A stretch of DNA of 64,000 bases from Nibrella saemangeumensis. GTDB taxonomy: Bacteria; Bacteroidota; Bacteroidia; Cytophagales; Spirosomataceae. Below are positions 60,608 to 64,000 of this stretch, piece after piece. Below the pieces are notes generated by a model. The model had not been told where the DNA came from and did not search any database. It saw nothing but the letters and a program-made list of their open reading frames with translations. The translations under genes were made by a program, and so were the position numbers. The stretch spans positions 248,001-312,000 of the forward strand of contig NZ_BAABHD010000029.1 in NCBI RefSeq assembly GCF_039541915.1. The letters are read 5' to 3'. Position 1 is the first letter of the stretch. Every line of letters starts with the position of its first letter.

Positions 60608-61534
60608 TCAGACGCTGAGCATAGCGGCACCGAATACCCCGGCGCTATCGCCCAGCTTCGGCTTTAGAAAAGCGGTTTCCAGTTTCCCCCAATTAAACAC
60701 GTACTTCTTTGCCCGCTCAACGCCCTCGGTATACAGCAGGTCGATGTTCCCGACCCCCCCGCCGACCACAATGGCATCCGGATCAAGAATATTAACGAGG
60801 ATAGACACGGCCCGGCCGAAATACTCCAGCAGGCGCTCAATCGTCTGCGTCGCGTAGGGATCGGTGCCGGCTTTATGCCGCTCCACAATCTCCTGCAGCT
60901 TCCGCTTTTCGCCACTAATATCTTCGTAATACTTCTGCAGGGCTGGTCCCGACAAGACCTGTTCATTGCAGCCGCGCTTACCACAGTAGCAGGGGTATCC
61001 GTTCTCTTCAAGGATAAAGTGCCCCCATTCCCCACCAATACCCTGCCGCCCGCCCAGCACAAACGGCTGCCCATCGCGGCCCCGGATGACGACGCCACCT
61101 CCTACGCCGGTGCCCATAATGATTCCAAACACTACCCGGAAATCGGGGGCTACTTCCGGCACACTGCCCATAGTCGCTTCGGCCAGCGCAAAGCAGTTAG
61201 CGTCGTTCATGATCTCAATAGGAACCCCCAGGGTTTGCTCCAGATCCCGCTTGAGGGGCATTCCGTTCAGGCAGGTGGTATTGCAGCCTTTCATAGTCTG
61301 CGTGGCCGGATCGAGCGTGCCCGGCGTACCAAAACCAATTTTCACCGGTTGATAGCCAGTTTCTGATTTGAGCAAGTCAACCAGGCGGGCAATCTGGCTG
61401 ACGATGTGCTGATACCCTTTGCCGGCCTCCGTGTCGATTCGCTTGCGGATAATAACAGACTCAGGTGATGGAGAAGACAGAATAACGCCCTCAATTTTGG
61501 TACCTCCCAAATCAATACCCCAGTAGGTTTGCAT
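60608..61534 (-). CDS. ROK family sugar kinase
   Basis: A 308-residue ATP-dependent hexose kinase of the ROK class. Seen: the phosphate-1 motif WGIDLGGTKIEG, the sugar-binding NDANCFALAE, GTGVGGGVVI, the ROK zinc site PCYCGKRGCNEQVLSG (C-x-C-x4-C) preceded by the catalytic region GGEWGHFIL, and the C-terminal VVGGGVGN. The His before the zinc site points to a glucokinase or fructokinase/mannokinase-like enzyme. ATG 61534 is preferred over the TTG two codons upstream. It is upstream of the MFS permease, probably acting on the imported sugar. Confidence 0.9.
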   Translation of the reverse strand: MQTYWGIDLGGTKIEGVILSSPSPESVIIRKRIDTEAGKGYQHIVSQIARLVDLLKSETGYQPVKIGFGTPGTLDPATQTMKGCNTTCLNGMPLKRDLEQTLGVPIEIMNDANCFALAEATMGSVPEVAPDFRVVFGIIMGTGVGGGVVIRGRDGQPFVLGGRQGIGGEWGHFILEENGYPCYCGKRGCNEQVLSGPALQKYYEDISGEKRKLQEIVERHKAGTDPYATQTIERLLEYFGRAVSILVNILDPDAIVVGGGVGNIDLLYTEGVERAKKYVFNWGKLETAFLKPKLGDSAGVFGAAMLSV

Positions 61535-61666
61535 GAACAAATAGGAACAGGTTATGTTTTTTGAACGGGAAAATATCTAAATCCCACCAAAGTCCGGATA
61601 TTTGAACTGCATTTTATACCGGACTCCTAAAAACATAAGGTTCCAAAAACGCAAAACGATCTCATT

Positions 61667-62119
61667 ATGCCACTGCAACCCGGCCAGAAAGCCCCCGAAT
61701 TTACCCTGCTGAATACTGAAGAAAAAGAGATTTCCTTAGCCGATTTTCAGAACAAAAATGTGGTTCTGCTCTTTTTTCCGAAAGCTTACACCCGCGTCTG
61801 CACGACTGAACTTTGCCTGATGCGCGACGAGATCAATATCTACGCCGGCCTAAACGCAGAAATAATTGGTATATCGGTAGACCCACCGTCTACGTTGGCC
61901 GCCTACAAAGCAGACCAGCAATTACCGTTTAACCTGCTGTCTGATGCCGACAAAACCGTGTCACAGGCTTACGAGAGTTTGTACGATACCGGCGTCAGTA
62001 AACGATCTGCTTTTGTCATCGACCACAACGGTATCATCCAGCACGCAGAGGTTCTCGAAAACGCCGGCGAAATACCCAACTTTGACGCGGTGAAGGAAAC
62101 GCTGGAGAAAATAAAGTAG
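61667..62119 (+). CDS. peroxiredoxin (AhpC/TSA family, BCP/AhpE-like)
   Basis: A 150-residue thiol peroxidase that reduces hydroperoxides. The peroxidatic Cys is in FPKAYTRVCTTELC. The family normally has P-x3-T-x2-C; here the second Cys, five residues later (TELC), may act as the resolving Cys in an atypical 2-Cys cycle. The Arg and the Phe-Val-Ile-Asp-x-x-G strand (AFVIDHNGII) are present. No signal peptide, so cytoplasmic. Followed 7 bases later by a methyltransferase gene in the same direction. Confidence 0.92.
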   Translation: MPLQPGQKAPEFTLLNTEEKEISLADFQNKNVVLLFFPKAYTRVCTTELCLMRDEINIYAGLNAEIIGISVDPPSTLAAYKADQQLPFNLLSDADKTVSQAYESLYDTGVSKRSAFVIDHNGIIQHAEVLENAGEIPNFDAVKETLEKIK

Positions 62120-62126
62120 GCGTACC

Positions 62127-62870
62127 ATGCCCTGGTACCATCACTTCTTCCACGGCTTGCCCCAGGTGGCCTGGAAAACGGCGCAGACAGAGGAGCAAAC
62201 CCGGCAGGAACTGGAACTGCTGGTCGAGTCGCTGGAGATCGGGCCGGACGATCACCTGCTGGATGTCTTCTGCGGCTATGGCCGCCACGCGTTACCCCTG
62301 GCCCGGCTGGGCTGCCGTGTAACCGGCGTCGACATTTCTACCGAGTATGTGCACGAACTTCAGTCTGCCGCCCATGCCGAGTCACTGGCCATTGACGCCA
62401 TTCAGGCTGATATTCTGCAAACCGTGTTGACCAGGCCTTTTGATGCCGCCTACTGCATCGGCAACAGTTTCAGCTTTTTTCCGTATGCTACTATGCTCCG
62501 TTTTCTGAAGCAGATCGCCGGCCAGCTCCGACCCGGCGGCCGGTTTCTGGCTCATTCGGGTATGGTAGCCGAAACCGTATTGCCCGATTACCAGGAGCGC
62601 AACTGGATGCCCGTAGGCGAAGACATTTTCTACCTGGCCGAGCACGACTACAATCCAGAGCGGAGCTGCATTGATTCACACCTGACCTACATTCGCAACG
62701 GCGTAACTGAAACCCGACACGCCCGTCATTATATTTATACCATAGCCGAACTCCGGCGCCTGCTCCGAAAAGCCGGCCTTCGGGTTATAGACCTGTACGG
62801 CACCACCGATGGACAACCGTTTGCCCTAGGCGACGAAAGCGTATGGATTCTCGCAGAGGTAAGTAGTTAA
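62127..62870 (+). CDS. class I SAM-dependent methyltransferase
   Basis: A 247-residue methyltransferase. The SAM-binding motif I is HLLDVFCGYGRHALPLA, followed by the acidic end of strand 2 (CRVTGVDIS) and motif with IQADILQ. Then come AYCIGNSFSFFP and LRPGGRFLAHSGMV. The N-terminal WYHHFFHGLPQVAWKTAQTEEQT is seen in unassigned methyltransferases. The substrate is unknown. Probably co-transcribed with the peroxiredoxin. Confidence 0.88.
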   Translation: MPWYHHFFHGLPQVAWKTAQTEEQTRQELELLVESLEIGPDDHLLDVFCGYGRHALPLARLGCRVTGVDISTEYVHELQSAAHAESLAIDAIQADILQTVLTRPFDAAYCIGNSFSFFPYATMLRFLKQIAGQLRPGGRFLAHSGMVAETVLPDYQERNWMPVGEDIFYLAEHDYNPERSCIDSHLTYIRNGVTETRHARHYIYTIAELRRLLRKAGLRVIDLYGTTDGQPFALGDESVWILAEVSS

Positions 62871-63033
62871 CACCAGAATCGCTCAGGTAAATGCGATACG
62901 GGCAAGGCGAAAATTAGTTGTTATATGGTATTCATAGACTATGTTCATAATACCTTGTCAATCAATACACTTATGTATATTTAGACATAGCTATTGAACG
63001 ATTTCAAGAAAAATTGCACAGAATTTGGGGCGA

Positions 63034-63090
63034 ATTAGGTTAAATTACTATCTTTCACAGACTTTAACACCGTTAACTAATTAACCTAAT
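63034..63090. promoter_or_regulatory. inverted repeat flanking the tetR promoter region
   Basis: ATTAGGTTAA (63034-63043) and TTAACCTAAT (63081-63090) are exact complements 37 bases apart, around a -7-like box TATCTTTC (63049-63056). The right copy lies just before the tetR start at 63093. They may be operator half-sites for the regulator itself. Confidence 0.4.
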
Positions 63091-63092
63091 CT

Positions 63093-63686
63093 ATGCAGGC
63101 TATCGAACGCAAACCGCGTACTCGTGAGCAGACCCGCATGGGTATTGTTCTTACCGCAAAAGACATTGCCCGCCGTGAAGGCTGGCAGGCCGTATCGATA
63201 CGTAAAATCGCCGATGCTATCGAGTATAGCGCACCCATCGTTTATGAATACTTTGACAGCAAAGATATTTTGCTGGATGAGATTCGTTCCGAAGGCTTCC
63301 GGCATTTACGTCAGGAGTACGAGCGCATTAACAAGTTGTTTCGAGACCCGGAGAAGCGGCTTTTCGAGATTTCTCTTATTCAATGGCAATTTGCTGTGCA
63401 ACAGCCGGAGATGTATCAGGTCATGTATAACCTGAACGGTGCCTACTGTACCATGCCGGTATACCAATCGGAAGAGATGCAGGCGGTCAGCAGTATCGTG
63501 TGCGATATTATCTTCTCATTTATCCCTAAATCAAAAGAGAGCATACAGAAATTATACTTTGAGTGGTGGTCTCTCTCTCATGGCATGATTATGCTGGGAA
63601 CCATGCTGAAAGACCAGCAGCCTCTTGATAAATCTGAACAGGTATACCGGGAATCAATGCGCCGGTTCGTCCGCAGTCTCCGATAA
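63093..63686 (+). CDS. TetR/AcrR family transcriptional regulator
   Basis: A 197-residue repressor with an N-terminal DNA-binding domain: VLTAKDIARREGWQAVSIRKIADAIEYSAPIVYEYFDSKDILLDEI, the standard TetR helix-turn-helix (IRKIADAIEYSAPIVYEYF). The C-terminal ligand domain is helical (WQFAVQQPEMYQVMYNLNGAY, WWSLSHGMIMLGTML). Ligand unknown. The next gene downstream is an NmrA-like oxidoreductase, which is a possible target. Upstream 222 bases hold an inverted repeat and nothing else recognisable. Confidence 0.92.
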   Translation: MQAIERKPRTREQTRMGIVLTAKDIARREGWQAVSIRKIADAIEYSAPIVYEYFDSKDILLDEIRSEGFRHLRQEYERINKLFRDPEKRLFEISLIQWQFAVQQPEMYQVMYNLNGAYCTMPVYQSEEMQAVSSIVCDIIFSFIPKSKESIQKLYFEWWSLSHGMIMLGTMLKDQQPLDKSEQVYRESMRRFVRSLR

Positions 63687-63696
63687 AGTATTTTGA

Positions 63697-63760
63697 GAAG
63701 GTTGAATCGGTTAAGTTGGCTGAATTTGATGTACCAGCCAACTTAACCGATTCAACCTTC
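63697..63760. terminator. long inverted repeat between tetR and the oxidoreductase gene
   Basis: Perfect 26-base arms (63697-63722 and 63735-63760), core GGTTAAGTTGGCTG/CAGCCAACTTAACC, 12-base loop. It ends 16 bases before the next start at 63777. No T-run: TTGACCTTAC follows. It resembles the gap-filling repeats of the other operons. Confidence 0.55.
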
Positions 63761-63776
63761 TTGACCTTACTCCTTT

Positions 63777-64000
63777 ATGTCCTCTATCCGCACAATTGCC
63801 ATAATTGGGGCCACAGGTATGCTGGGCCGCCCCGTAACGCATGAATTGATCAACGCTGGCTTTTCTGTTCGAATCATTGCCCGTAACCCGGTCGAAGCCA
63901 GACGTCTCTTTCCGCAGGCCGACATAGTCACCGGCGATTTAGCCGATGTCAACAGCCTGGTACCGGCACTGCAGGGCCAGGACGCGGTCTACCTCAATCT
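63777..64000 (+). CDS. NmrA-like / atypical short-chain dehydrogenase, partial (5' part)
   Basis: The frame runs open from ATG 63777 to the window end (about 74 residues). The N-terminal Rossmann loop TIAIIGATGMLGRPV (GxxGxxG) is followed by VRIIARNPVEARRLFPQADIVTGDLAD and ALQGQDAVYLNL, as in the NmrA-like or NAD(P)H-binding extended SDR families. Specificity cannot be told. It sits downstream of the TetR gene, separated by a 26-base inverted repeat. Confidence 0.85.
   Translation, partial: MSSIRTIAIIGATGMLGRPVTHELINAGFSVRIIARNPVEARRLFPQADIVTGDLADVNSLVPALQGQDAVYLN

Overview
The window is a chromosomal segment of a Bacteroidota bacterium, most likely a pigmented Cytophagales of the Spirosoma/Fibrella type. 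This is inferred from content: Oar-like TonB-dependent receptors, a CrtW-type ketolase, the Bacteroidota form of the leucine operon, an IscA-like protein lacking the C-terminal CxC, a PafA-type phosphatase, weak Shine-Dalgarno sites and several promoters with the Bacteroidota -7 box TAnnTTTG. Most genes look like ordinary chromosomal genes. No rRNA, tRNA, prophage, insertion sequence or CRISPR array was seen.

Layout. 1-1.7 kb: 5' part of a TonB-dependent siderophore receptor (cut by the window edge). 1.9-7.2 kb: lpxH, a lipoprotein, ftsH and rsfS, birA. 7.2-12.2 kb: PafA-like phosphatase, crtW-like ketolase and two tandem GH18 chitinases. 12.3-16.1 kb: leucine-type operon leuC-leuD-synthase on the minus strand. 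16.2-17.5 kb: DUF3445 and DUF2805 proteins. 17.6-25 kb: a sulfur-assimilation block on the minus strand (tauE/safE, metZ-like, cysH, cysD, cysN), interrupted by a UPF0175/DUF3368 toxin-antitoxin pair and a secreted Gfo/Idh/MocA protein. 25.2-31.4 kb: a marR-tolC-mfp-rnd drug-efflux locus with matching palindromic operators. 31.5-41.6 kb: polyprenyl synthase, patatin, two paralogous Oar-like receptors around a DUF4397 lipoprotein. 41.8-47.6 kb: selD, an esterase, an RsmI-like methylase, an MBL-fold hydrolase, pssA, purS, fabH, a CoA-binding protein. 47.9-56.6 kb: NUMOD4/HNH protein, a 1250-residue NtrY-like kinase, HesB/IscA, a membrane protein, HMG-CoA lyase, mutS2. 56.7-64 kb: lipoprotein, rhodanese-thioredoxin fusion, LEA2 protein, MFS transporter with ROK kinase, peroxiredoxin, methyltransferase, TetR regulator and a truncated NmrA-like oxidoreductase.

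The most unusual signal is in the spaces between genes. Several operon-internal gaps are filled from stop codon to start codon by word-like short repeats (GAGTGAAT/GAGTGATT type, or CAGGTTTC type), usually arranged as inverted repeats ending 1-11 bases from the next start codon. Some open reading frames extend into these repeats, so starts were moved downstream in several genes (leuA-like, cysD, rnd, purS). Convergent gene pairs are separated by long perfect inverted repeats. Other signals are a two-site MarR operator system, a hairpin-terminator leader ahead of tauE-metZ, a palindromic double -7 box between two divergent genes, and a dispersed repeat of which one copy begins at the patatin stop codon. 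I found no clearly new multi-gene system.
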